Origin: Euryodendron excelsum
Lineage: Eukaryota; Streptophyta; Magnoliopsida; Ericales; Pentaphylacaceae
Assembly: GCA_033060915.1 (NCBI GenBank)
Contig: CM065387.1
Span: 38,607,501-38,671,500, forward strand
Direction of reading: 5' to 3'
DNA length: 64,000 bases
Shown here: piece after piece, positions 33,801 through 44,404 of the stretch
How the letters are laid out: each line of letters opens with the position of its first letter
Numbering within the stretch: the stretch's first letter is position 1
The notes under the pieces: model-generated
Databases searched by the model: none
The model's input: the letters and a program-made list of their open reading frames with translations, nothing else
What the model was told of the DNA's origin: nothing
Made by a program: the position numbers and the translations under genes

Positions 33801-34500
33801 CCCGACTTATATACCAATACTGACAATTAGAATAAAGTAAATCCAGCCCATATTTTCTCCATTTTATGAGTTTTAAAAACCTTATTCGCACTATCTATTT
33901 CCCTTGATACTTATATTTTTGTTTCGCTTTACTGAAAGACCTGGTCTTTGTCAATGGGGTTGACATGGTAATCTTTTTTTTTAAGTTGTCAAGGTGAATG
34001 CTTTGTAATCTCTCACCATGATTCTCAAATTAATCATATGCATGTAGCTAAACTATTTTTTTTTTTATACTTTTAGAATTGATAATACAAACAGAAAATA
34101 AAAGAAAGGGGTCCAAAGTAAGGGATTAACTTCTTACAAAAGTAGTTCCCACCATGTTCTCCGTCAAAAAAGTTGTTATTTGCTCAGATGGATCGTCCAT
34201 CACAACCAGATTCTCATTATTGTTGATTCCAAGATTTGGCATGATGTCTGTATGCTTTCGCTTCGCACATAATGTGGTTGATTAATCAACTAGTAGATTT
34301 AAGTAGTAGTAACCTGGAATCCGTGCTCGTTAGGGGATGGTTTGGGTAACACCTTAACGGACCATTTTCACTACCAACTCAAAGTCAGCTTCAAACTCCA
34401 CTTCCTTCGGACCTTTCTCTAGTATAATTATAGCTTGGAGCCACGCCACTCAATAATAAGTGGTGTCACTCGAACCCTCTGCAAGAGAGAGAAAAATTTT
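33800..34500 (-). pseudogene. LINE alpha 3' end, copy 6
   Basis: One of the longer copies. Minus-strand remnants of the RNase H end lie across 34160-34430 and the 3' untranslated part across 33900-34130. Multiple stops and indels. Confidence 0.62.
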
Positions 34501-34630
34501 TTTGTTGGCGTAAATTTCATTTTTTGAAAATATTGAACCCATTTATAGAAGGGTGTGAATCCATACAAAAACTGGGCCAATGAGTGAGGGGGAAAAAACT
34601 TAGCAATTAGGTAGCATCTAAGTTTTAAGG

Positions 34631-34735
34631 TTATACCTCTTTTTTTTTTTTTTTTTTTTGTGATTCAAAGGCAAACCATCCACATTTAGTTAGACTAGAG
34701 AATTCACAAGGGCAAGAGTTGAACTCTTAACCTCT
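34631..34735 (-). mobile_element. tRNA-derived SINE, truncated copy
   Basis: A T tract then GGCAAACCATCCACATTTAG and CAAGAGTTGAACTCTTAACC, the B-box region. It stops before the A box and is internally shortened compared with 36916-37130. Confidence 0.6.
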
Positions 34736-34744
34736 TAAAGATAC

Positions 34745-35170
34745 TCATAAGTTTTCATGGGAGAGTTTTTCTTCAAGAGAGTAGATATAAATAAGTGTGG
34801 AAGCTTAATTCGGACTAACCTTTTCGGGTCTCAAAGCAGAAGGAGGGTCCAAGATCTTTAATTTGAAAACGTTACACGTGCAACTTGTGACACTTCTGCG
34901 TATTACTCGCAATAGAGTGTAAACAAATCCCTAAGAGAACCAACTACATTCACACTATTTATATCAAATGCACTCACCCACTAGTTTCCATGGGAGAGTT
35001 TTTCTTTAAAAGAAGAGATATAAATAATGCACACCATGTTATACATGATAAATGTATTCATATATCCAAAATATGGGTGGTAATTACTCACTAACAAGAG
35101 GAAGTTTGTGGTAGTTACTATAACTCACTCAAGGGTCATTGGTATAGGATTTTAGGCATGTTTGTGGGAA
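34745..35170. repeat. Dispersed block E, copy 4
   Basis: GCAGAAGGAGGGTCCAAGA through AATGCACTCACCCACTAGTTTCC. A short extra piece (TTTTCATGGGAGAGTTTTTC) precedes it at 34752, suggesting unequal joining. Confidence 0.6.
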
Positions 35171-35174
35171 CTCG

Positions 35175-36005
35175 AACTCTATCTAGCTCAACATGATTTG
35201 AGGCTGAAGATAATGATTTTAAATGAGCCTCTTTATATTTTTTTCTTATTATTATGATAATTTTATTTAAAATTATTTTATTTTGTAAACTAGTGTTTTT
35301 TTTTCATGAAATTAACTAGTGAGCTAATTTTTTAGCCTTTTTCTAAAGGTCATTTTTTCTTATTCAGACCTAGGCCTCTTTTTTTTTTTTTTAAATAAAA
35401 AAGATGTAAAAACTATATAAAGGCTTTAAACCTATGTAAGGTTTTAAAACATTTGGGGCCTTCAAAAACAATTTATTTGTACAATTTTTGGTAGAGTCAA
35501 TATTTTTTCCTAAAGTTAACTAAGGTAGTTGGCTTTGGGCCTTTTTTTTTCTCTCTCTAATGAGCCTCCTTTTCTCACTTGAATTAGGCATTTTTTAGAA
35601 AATGAAGATGTGAAAACTAAATTAGATTTTGTCTATAGTATGTAATGTTTTAAAATGTTAAGGGCCTTCACAAATTTTTTATTTGTTGATTTTATTTATT
35701 ATGTATTCAATATAATATTTTTTTCTTGAAGTTCACTAGTGTAGGTAATCTTGGACTCCCTCATTTCCGCAAATAGTTTTTTTTATTTGGATCATGGCCT
35801 CTTTTTTTTTTTTTTTTTTAATGTAGGGCTTTAATAGGTATTAAAAAAATGGGGCTTTAAAAAATTGGGCTCTCTTTTTTTAATGGATAATTTTGTTCTC
35901 ATTTAGACGAAGGCCTTTTAGTAAAATATGTATATGTATATAAACTATGTACAGCCTTACTATGTTTTACAAAATTTGAGGCTCTAGATGACCACCTTGT
36001 TGGTC
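35175..36005. repeat. AT-rich hAT-like block D, full copy 4
   Basis: Same phrase order as the other full copies, ending GACCACCTTGTTGGTCTAATGACCC; the final GTGGGTGAGCC is lost. Confidence 0.55.
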
Positions 36006-36009
36006 TAAT

Positions 36010-36785
36010 GACCCTAAACCTGACCTAAATACCAACACTGACAATTACAGTAAAGTTGATTCAGCCTATATTTTCCCTAGTAAAGCCCATATTTTCTCCA
36101 ATTTATGAGTTTTAAGCACCTTATTGGCACTCTCTATTTCCCTGGACACAAACATTTTTTGTTTTGCTATACTGAAATCCCTTGCCTTTGTCGATGGAGC
36201 TGACATGGTAATCTTTTTTTTTCTTTTTTTTCAAGGTGGCTTAAACATGCTTTTGTAGTGTGTCACTATGATTCTCAAATTAATAATGAGCATGTATACA
36301 AAACTACTTTTCTTTTTGGGTACTTTCGGAATTGAAAAATTCAAGCAGAAAATAAAAGAAAGCGTCCAAAGTAGGGGATTAACCCTTTACAAAAATAATT
36401 CCTGCCATATCAGCCATAAAAAGGGTTCTGATTTGTTAAGATGGATAATCAACCACAATCAGATTCTCATTATAGTTGGTTCCAAGTTTTGGCATGAAGT
36501 CCGCATGATTTTGCTTCGCACATAATGTGGCTGATTAAATCAACCTTATCTAAGTAGTACAACCTCGAGTCCATGCTCGTTAGGGAAAGCTTGGCTTAAC
36601 ACCTTCATGGACCGTTTTGAATTGCTAACTCAAAGTCCGCTTCATACTCCACTTCATTCAAAGCATTCTCCAGTATAATTGTTAGTCCTCTGGATGTTCT
36701 TATAGCCAGAGACCACGCCACTCAATAGTAAGTGTGTCACTCGAACCCTCTAAAAAAGAGAAATTTTTTTTTTGGCTGGTGTAAA
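36010..36785 (-). pseudogene. LINE alpha 3' end, copy 7
   Basis: 3' untranslated sequence around 36180-36390 and minus-strand C-terminal coding remnant 36400-36740. Followed on the right by the common flank and a SINE. Confidence 0.62.
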
Positions 36786-36840
36786 ATTTATATTTTGGAA
36801 ATATTGAAGGGTTTAAATGAAAGTCACAGCTGGGTCCACC

Positions 36841-36865
36841 GGGGGGGGGGAGAGAGAGAGAGAGA
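36841..36865. repeat. G10 plus GA microsatellite
   Basis: Ten G residues followed by about seven AG dinucleotides, at a point where sister copies read GAGTGAGGGGGAAAAA. Confidence 0.85.
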
Positions 36866-36915
36866 ATCTAGCAATTAAGTAGTGTTCATGTTATAAGGTA
36901 ATACTTCTTTTTTTT

Positions 36916-37130
36916 CATGGGTCAGCTGTCAGGGGTGTCTAGTTTAACTTGTGCGCAACTAGACTAATCCCCTTCCCTATTCAGTTAAAGACAGACCATT
37001 CATTTAGGGATTACAGCATTCACAAGAGATAAATCCTTTGCGGTTAACTCTTACCGTTGACTAGAGTCGAACTCTTAACCTTCCAAAGAGAGATGAAGAA
37101 CCCTGGCCAACTAGGCTACCTCAGTTGATT
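36916..37130 (-). mobile_element. tRNA-derived SINE, best copy
   Basis: On the minus strand: A box GAGGTAGCCTAGTTGG (complement of 37107-37122), B box GAGTTCGACTC (complement of 37064-37074), a tRNA-unrelated body, then a short poly(A) (T run 36907-36915 on plus). Direct repeats of about 16 bp flank it (TTATAAGGTAATACTTC at 36891 and GTTTTAAGGTAATACTTC at 37131). This fits an RNA polymerase III-transcribed SINE mobilised by a LINE. The partner LINE is unknown. Confidence 0.8.
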
Positions 37131-37139
37131 GTTTTAAGG

Positions 37140-37563
37140 TAATACTTCCATCAGATGGATACTACTAAAAAGTTTGAATCTTAATGGCATTTGTTAGTAT
37201 TACCTTACCATTAAATATTTGTTCACAATTTTGGAGTATGTTTATATGGTTTCAACTACATACTTTTTCTTTAGAGGGTTAATCACATGGACACCTTTGA
37301 ACTATGAATTAGTTATTACTTTACCTCATTCAACTAAAAAATCATACAAGTTGACCCCTCAATTATGAATTATTTTCAATTTACTCCATCAATTAAGCGG
37401 CTCTTAGATTAATTAGCAATAAATAGTCACATGAGACACCATGACCAAAAAAATTGTGTTTTTAGATAAAATTGCCCTAAAAAAAATTATGTACAAAATT
37501 ACCCTCTCATTTCTTTCTTTTTTGTTATATATATAAATATATATAAACACACACTATGTATAC
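37140..37563. other. AT-rich interval with possible MITE start
   Basis: 37140-37265 matches 26055-26180 (the shared flank right of the SINE). At 37273 GAGGGTTAATCACATGGACACC and GTTGACCCCTCAATTA resemble plant MITEs of the GGGTTAAT type, but I find no matching right end. Confidence 0.35.
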
Positions 37564-38308
37564 GGAGGGCCAGCTTAGGGCTAAGCCGAACAAGCCCTAG
37601 GCTTGGGCAATCCCCCTGGGCAGGGCAACTAAAAAAAAAAAAAATTGGAGTCCAAAATTCAACCTTTGGATTTTTATTTAATACAAAATTTAAAAATGTT
37701 AGTGAAGAGCAATTGATGGAGCATTATACTAAATTAAAAAGTTTCTTAGAATACAACAAATATTGAGATATTTATGGGGATGAGCAATTCAACTTAGATA
37801 TTTGAAAACGAAAAGTGACAAAAGTGATTGACATCCTTGATTTTATAAGTCTAATTAGAAAGAGGGTGATTTCTAAATGGTATGGGTTGCTTAGCGAATT
37901 TTGTTGACTACACCGGTTATAGCTACTTCGGTAGAGAGAAACTTTTCTAAGTTAAAATTGATAAAAACTTACTTTTGGACTACCATGTCACAAGAGAGAT
38001 TAAGTGGATTGGTTATGATCTTAATTAAAAATGAGTTTTTAGATAAGTTAAAGTACGATGACTTAATTGAAAATTTTATTTGAAAAAAATGCAAGGAGAA
38101 GTTTTTTTTTTTTTTAATCAGATCGTGCTAATTATAAAACATCATAACCGATTAACTGGGGTTATATTTTTATTTATTTATTTATTTTTATATAATTCAA
38201 GCTAAATGCACAATGTAACCTTGATTTTGATTTTTTTTTTTTAACTTGTATGACTTTTTTTTAGTAATGAATTAATAGTAAGAGGGAAACTATATTTAGG
38301 ATCGAGCT
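37564..38308 (+). pseudogene. hAT transposase relic with C-terminal dimerisation (hATC) domain
   Basis: The open frame 37889-38083 reads TTPVIATSVERNFSKLKLIK then MSQERLSGLVMI and EFLDKLKYDDLI. This is the end of the hATC dimerisation domain of plant hAT transposases of the zinc-finger (TTF/MYM-like) type. Upstream to 37564 a GGGCCAGCTTAGGGCTAAGCC-like start and A-rich sequence could be the element's 5' end. Most of the transposase is deleted, and the 3' end is obscured by the small hAT at 38317. Confidence 0.68.
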
Positions 38309-38316
38309 AAGACAAC

Positions 38317-39303
38317 CAGGGCCGGCTCAAGACAAGTTAAGATCTAAAACGACAACTTTAAATGAGGCTTTTTTTAATAAAAAATTTATGATTTTTCACA
38401 TTTTAATAGTGGTTTCAAAATTTTAATTTAAAATCTATTTTTCTAACCTTTTGAGATGACATTTTCTTAATTAATTTATTCAAGTTTAGATAATAAATTA
38501 TGTACAAATATTTATATTGTATTTTTTTGCTCAATATTTCATTGTAATTACTAAATTAAAATTAACCCAATCAACATAACAAAAAAAATAGTTTTCAATT
38601 TTTTATCTCAGCGGCTACCCATTGAAAACCCACCAACAATAAACATTGTACTTTGTTCAATCTATCATCTCAAGCAATAAAACAAAAAATTGTTCTTTGG
38701 TAAATAAAATAATACATCATACATATATAAATAACTTACAAAATTAAATAAAAATTGAATATATTTTGACAAGAGAGAAGCCAAACAAAGATCAATCCAT
38801 ACCAAAATAAAAAATTTATGTCAATAAGTTGGTTGATTTTGAAAATTTGTGTTTGCACAAGATAGAGAGAGAGACCAAGAGATTTGTGAGAGTTTAGACT
38901 TCTGAACATCTATATATTAAAGAGAAAGAAAGTTGTATGTAAATATTTATTTTTTTCTAGTTAACTAGTGTGATTGATATGGGTTTTTCCTTTTCTTCTT
39001 TTTTTTAGGTAGCCATTTCTATTTGATTTGAGGCTTTTCTTTTATTTTATTATTTTCTTATGTGTCTTTTTTCTCAGTTAGATTAACCTTTTTTTTTATG
39101 GGCCTCTTTTCTCATTTAGTGAGTTTTTTTTTTTTAATTTTCTTATGAGCTTTTTTTTACTTGGATGAAGTTTTTTTTAAGAATGAAAATATCAAAATTG
39201 CATAGAGCGTATCTATATCATATATGATTTTTTAAAATTTGAAATCTTTGAAAATTGGGGTGTATAACGAGCGCTTTGCTCGCTTTAGGTAGAGCCGGCA
39301 CTG
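38317..39303. mobile_element. Non-autonomous hAT element with 8-bp target duplication (987 bp)
   Basis: The left end CAGGGCCGGCTC and the right end GAGCCGGCACTG are inverted repeats differing at one place. The flanking octamers AAGACAAC (38309-38316) and AAAACAAC (39304-39311) match at seven of eight positions, as expected for hAT. The interior is AT-rich without ORF. Just inside the right end, GAGCGCTTTGCTCGCTTT is itself palindromic. Confidence 0.82.
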
Positions 39304-39421
39304 AAAACAACCCAAATTTTAGAGTCGGCCGTATGTACATGTTCACTGTACCAGTGAAAAGGATGTAGTGTGGGGTGTTGCCATCATCGGCCCGATATAG
39401 ATAAAGGCAATATTCAGAAGG

Positions 39422-39754
39422 ATGATGCTCTTGAAAGACCTTCCAAAGGTATTTTGTCTCTTAAAAATCTTGAGAAAGAGAATACATCAGCATGAAGGAC
39501 CCAACGATGTATTATTCCATAATCTCATAGCATATGACAATTTTCAAAGCTACATTGTTGATATGGGTGAATTGTTTGAACGTAAAGGAATTTATGACCT
39601 TGCTATAAGTTCGTTTAGACATAAAAAAAAAAAAAAAAAAAATGATCCCATATATTCATTAATATATTTGCTTTTGAAATTGGTATTGCTTCTAACCATC
39701 ACAATTGCATCCATGAAAATAGTTTTTTCTGCAATGAAATTCCTAAAAAACTGA
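39422..39754 (+). pseudogene. hAT transposase C-terminal relic
   Basis: A 110-codon frame ends with PIYSLIYLLLKLVLLLTITI and ASMKIVFSAMKFLKN, matching the YPLVYxLIxLxLxLPVATAxVExxFSAMKxIK core of the hATC domain. A lysine run from a poly(A) tract interrupts it. The N-terminal zinc-finger and catalytic parts are absent. It is a different hAT lineage from the relic at 37889 by its motif. Confidence 0.66.
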
Positions 39755-40060
39755 TTATGTAGTCTATTGGGAGATTAATGTGTAAATAGATATTTAGTTA
39801 CGCATATTAAAAATAATGTATTTAATAATATTGATAATGAGGTTATCATGCAATGATTTTGAAATATAAAATCTGGTTAATGTGGATAGTAAAAGTGCAT
39901 GGAATTGTTTGCATTTTTGTTAAAATAATATTCGGTAACAATTTATAAAAATTCTCTTGTTTATGATTTGAGAGGTTTTAAGTGGTTTGTTAATCTATAA
40001 TAAATGTGATTGATAAGATAAGTGTAAATTTTAAAATTTACAGAACTTGAATTTTTTGAA
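39755..40060. other. AT-rich interval without recognised feature
   Basis: About 300 bp continuing from the hAT relic; nothing else supported. Confidence 0.4.
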
Positions 40061-40255
40061 TGTTGGAGTCGCCACAGGCCATGGTGTTGTTCTCCAATTT
40101 CCTTCAAACCAACCACGGCATGGTTGGAAGCGATTTTACAGCTAGTTCGAAAGCAGGCCTATAACAGTAGCTAACCAAGTGTAGAGGGCCCTTTGATCGA
40201 CAAAAAAAATATATCCGAGACAAATGATCTGTCCCTCCTTCCGAAGAAAATCATT
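40060..40255. repeat. Dispersed block F, copy 4
   Basis: GTTGGAGTCGCCACAGGCC through ACCACGGCATGGTTGGAAGCG and GAGGGCCCTTTGATCG. Confidence 0.65.
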
Positions 40256-40450
40256 CTCATTTTGGGCCTTACTAGGTTTTTAAAAAATTGGGCCTTAAAA
40301 AATTAGGCTTCTTTTTTCTAACAGATAATTTTTTATCATTTGGACATATACCTTTTAGTATTAAAAAAATGTGAAAACTATATAGAGAGTTACTAGTTTT
40401 AGATAATTTGAGGTCTTAATAAATTGGGGCCTATTGGCCTAGTGGGTTAG
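40255..40450. repeat. AT-rich hAT-like block D, partial copy
   Basis: GGGCCTTACTAGG through GGGGCCTATTGGCCTAGTGGGTTAGCC. Confidence 0.55.
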
Positions 40451-41355
40451 CCAGCCCCAAACCCGACCTAAATAGCAACATTGACAATTAGAATAAGTAG
40501 ATCCAGCCCACATTTTCTCTAATCTATGAGTTCTAAACACCTTACTTGTACTATCTATTTCTCTTGACAGCAACACGCTTGTTTTGCTAAACTGAAAGAC
40601 CAATTTGCCTTTGTCAATGTGGATGATCACATGGGTAGTCTTTTCTTTCTTTTCTTTTTTTCAAGGTGGCTTAAACACACTTGTAATATCTCACTATGAT
40701 TCTCAAACTAATAATAAGCATGTACACAACATTTTTTTTATTTTGGTACTTTCGGAATCGAAAATGCAAACACAAAATAAAAGAAAGGGTCCAAAGGAGG
40801 TGATTAACCTTTTACAAAACTAATTCCCGCGTGGCAGCCATCAAAAAGGTTCTTCAGATGGATCATCAACCACAACTAGATTCTCATTATAGTTGGCCAT
40901 ACTTTGACTTGGACCTTTTCGGGATGCCGCTAATAACCAACGAATGGCAAGTGCTTTTCCTGATATGGATCTTATTTTAATGGAAACTTGATGAGTTGGT
41001 CCACTACATGTCTTACTTTTACTGCTATATCGGACTTACTTTTACTGCTCTATCAGGAGTTACTCCACGTATTCTAAGATACGGCATGATGTCAACATGC
41101 TTTGGTTTCACACAAATGTGATTGATTAAGCGACCAGATTTAAGTAGTAGGAACCTGGAGTCTGTATTCGCTAGGGGAAGCTTGGGTTAACACCTCCATG
41201 GTCCATTTTCACTAGTTACTCAAAGTTAGCTTCAACTCCACTTCCTTCAGACCTTTCTTCAGTATTATTGTTAGTCTTTATCTATGTTCCCATGACCAGG
41301 GGCGACACCACTCAATAATAAGTGGTCACTTGAATCCTCTGAAAAAGAAAAGAAC
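40450..41355 (-). pseudogene. LINE alpha 3' end, copy 8
   Basis: 3' untranslated sequence 40600-40830 and minus-strand RNase H C-terminal remnant 40840-41320. An additional stretch around 40890-41080 is absent in sisters. Confidence 0.6.
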
Positions 41356-41500
41356 AAAAAATTTGCTGGTGTAAATTATATTTTTGGGAAATATTCAACC
41401 CATTATAAAAGGGTTTGAATGCATATAAAGCCTGGGTCAATCAGTAGGGGGGGATCTAGCAATTAGGTAGCATCTACGTTTTAAGGTAATACATTTTTTT

Positions 41501-41720
41501 TTTGGGTTCAATGTTTGAGGTGTTTGGTTTAACTTATGCACACCTCGACTAATCCTCTCTCCAGTCTAGTCAAAGGCAAACTATCCACGCCATGCAAATA
41601 AATCTCTTACAACCAACTCTTATTCTTGGCAAGAGCTGAACTCTAATGGTAGAGGGGCAAGACTAAAAAATTCGTACAAAAGATAGACCAATAGCCCTGA
41701 CCAACTAGGCTAACTCAATG
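41501..41720 (-). mobile_element. tRNA-derived SINE, copy 3
   Basis: T tract at about 41492-41503, a body with CTCGACTAATCCTCTCTCCAG, a degenerate B box (AAGAGCTGAACTCT) and an A box (CCAACTAGGCTAACTC at about 41701-41716). A small insertion lies between the boxes. It is flanked by TTTTAAGGTAATAC (about 41479) and TTTTAAGTTAATACT (about 41726). Confidence 0.72.
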
Positions 41721-41739
41721 GGTTATTTTAAGTTAATAC

Positions 41740-44404
41740 TTGCATTAGATAGATACCACTAAAAAGTTTGAATCTTAATGACACTTATTAGTACTACCTT
41801 ACCACTAAATATTTGTCCATTATTTTGGAGTATATTTATATGGCTTTGTTGGTTTTTGTTTTTGTATGAGCCCTTAGCGACCATGGTTATGACATTTTAT
41901 TATTAGTTTATATGATTTGCTCTCATTTACATTCATTCATACCATTTTATGCAATTATTAAATATACATGAGATGTATGGTGTTCTGGATTTACATTTTA
42001 GGTGGATCACATATATGATAAGTTTCATATACAGAGAAATGTAATCTTACTTGTTACTTGTATATCCAAACTGAGTTCATAGTTAGAGTGAGTCTAGACA
42101 ACTTACTTGGTTGGCTATAACACATGTAATCACTAAATTGATAGGATGGTTTTTATTGGCCATTGGAGTGGGATTCATGATTAATGTGTTGGTATGCTAA
42201 GAGTACACTGAACTAGATCAGGGTAAGTACTTATTGATATAACTGTCAGTGGTCGTATCACTTCTTACAACTCTACTAATTGCAAAGTGAGTCTTAACCT
42301 TGAGAGGTTAAACGACCAAGGTTCTTGGCTATGTGCACTTTGACTTATCAATGAATGAGACTTCCGTACGGTCAATACCTTAATATCTTGGGTGTACGTT
42401 GCTAGGACTTAGGAACTTTTAATCTCAATAAAGTTACCATACTCTTATGTTTTTTCTTATATTTTTGTTCTTCAATTCTTGATTTAATGGAGAAGAGAAC
42501 AAAAATCGTAGTTTGGGGACAACTTATTTTTGCAAACTTTGAATGGTCATAACTTTGTGCCCGAGAGTCCGTTTGAAGCAATTTTTTTTTTTTATTTCAT
42601 GTAAATTTTTGAGAGCAACGTGATTATGAAAAGAAGAAGAAAATTTGGAGTCAGAATCATTCCAGAAACAACAAATTTCGGCCATGGTGTGGAGGAGGCA
42701 AGGTGGCGGCACCAAGAAGGAAGAGATGCTAGGGTTTTGCCCCACTTTCTTATTTTGGTGGTCAAAGATATTCCAAATCAAGACAAGAGAGAATTAGAAA
42801 GATTTAATAGTTTCCAAAATAGAATAGGAAATAGAAGTCTATAAGATATGGGGTTTTCATTTGTTGTTGGATGATTTACTTTCTTATATTGCTTGGTTGC
42901 CTATTTTGCTCTTGTATGTGCATATAGATTCCCTTATGAGATTGAGTTTTCTAGTCTTATATGTTTGAATAGTCAAACTTGACCTTGACTTAGGTGGAGC
43001 ATTCATCTCATTATGGAAAGCATATCACATGCTATAATGCTTATATTTCCATTTGATCTTGGAACTATTTAAAAAAAAAAATGGACTTAGTAAAGGTTTC
43101 CTATTTTGAAACGTTCCAATTTGTTAGTTTCCTAAAATGACTATTTTTCAAAATTTGTCAAAAGTTATTAAAAATGAAGATTTTCCAAAATTGTCCAATT
43201 TTTCGATTTTGACAAAGGTTTCAAATTTGGAAAGTTTCCTAATTTAAAAAGGTTTCCAAAATGAAAAAGGACATTTTTTTTAGACTAAAAAAGAAATAAG
43301 GACTAATCATGGTAAGACTAAGGTCATTGGATGACCGGTCAGTCCCAAATGAACTAGTAGGGCTTACGGTCTACTAGGGTCTGCTAATTTTTTTTCTAAA
43401 CAAAGAGGGCTCCTATGATTGAAATAAGGAATAATTGGCATTATTACATGCATAGATTTTGATTTCGCGTCAAATTGCAAGTATCACTCTCAATATGAAA
43501 TAATCAAGTGGGAGTAGGGAGTGCTATATATCCCATAGCCTTTCCATTATAGACTCACAAGTAAGATGAATATGCATCTCATCACTAATCTTGGGTGCTC
43601 TTCCAAAAAGGTGCATTATTCACCAATTACAAGTTGTGAGTTTCTTAGTGAGAGAGTTAGAGTGTATGTGAGCAAGCATATTTCCCCTATGGAGATGCGC
43701 CCTATTCATATGCCCTTTGACTCTTTACAATTTTATACACTTGACTGATTCAAGTATACCTTGTTACCAATCTGGGGTGCTCCTTCTGAGGGTATCTTAG
43801 ATTGGAAGGCTAAAGAATATTGGTTGTTGCTTTTCTCTTAGCAAAGATGCCTAGATCATTTCCACCATTCTCAGGGGATCTTAACCTTTTGGTTTGCCAA
43901 CTACTATCTTATCTCTACTTTTTACGGGGTTGCTATTGGGGAATTTTCTATCCTTACTTGGTTTTCTCTCTCAGATCTTCACATTCCACTATAGCCTGAG
44001 CGACAACTCGCTTGTCCTTTGCAGAACGATAAACAGCGTGGCTCTCAATTCGAGAAGACTTCTTTTAGGACCGTAATGTAGGCCGGGTTTGTGGGAGTTG
44101 ATGGAGATAACATCCACACTAGTTGGTGAATTTGTATCTTGTCACCAATCTTGGGTGCTCCTCTGGAAAGATACTAGATAGTTCATCGAATAGCTAGTGA
44201 GACTGATGATCTCATTTTCTTTTACGTGGTTTGAGAGTACCACAGAATTGCATTAATTCATTCATGAGATCTACATTGTTATAGTTGTTAATGTATGGAT
44301 GAATGTACTAATTTAAGATGTTGAATTCATTCAATCCCTTTTCTATTATTCTAAGGCAAAACTAACTTACTAGCCCAAATTATATTGCTAGGCAGCGGCA
44401 AGGT
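41740..44404. other. Unassigned interval, possibly the 5' part of the copia element
   Basis: About 2.7 kb without a supported gene. CAATCTTGGGTGCTC-like phrases recur at about 43587, 43769 and 44142. No Gag motif, LTR pair or Met-tRNA-type PBS could be found. An A/T-rich block at 43080-43280 has GGAAAGTTTCC words. Its continuity with the copia pol at 44405 is inference from position only. Confidence 0.3.

Noticed and set aside
37107..37122. Functional tRNA gene
   Set aside because: A and B boxes are present, but there is no cloverleaf with a discriminator and anticodon arm. The poly(A) end and flanking repeats identify a SINE.
43566..44076. Two 60-codon plus frames upstream of copia pol as Gag
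   Set aside because: No copia Gag motif or zinc knuckle (CX2CX4HX4C) could be read in any frame.
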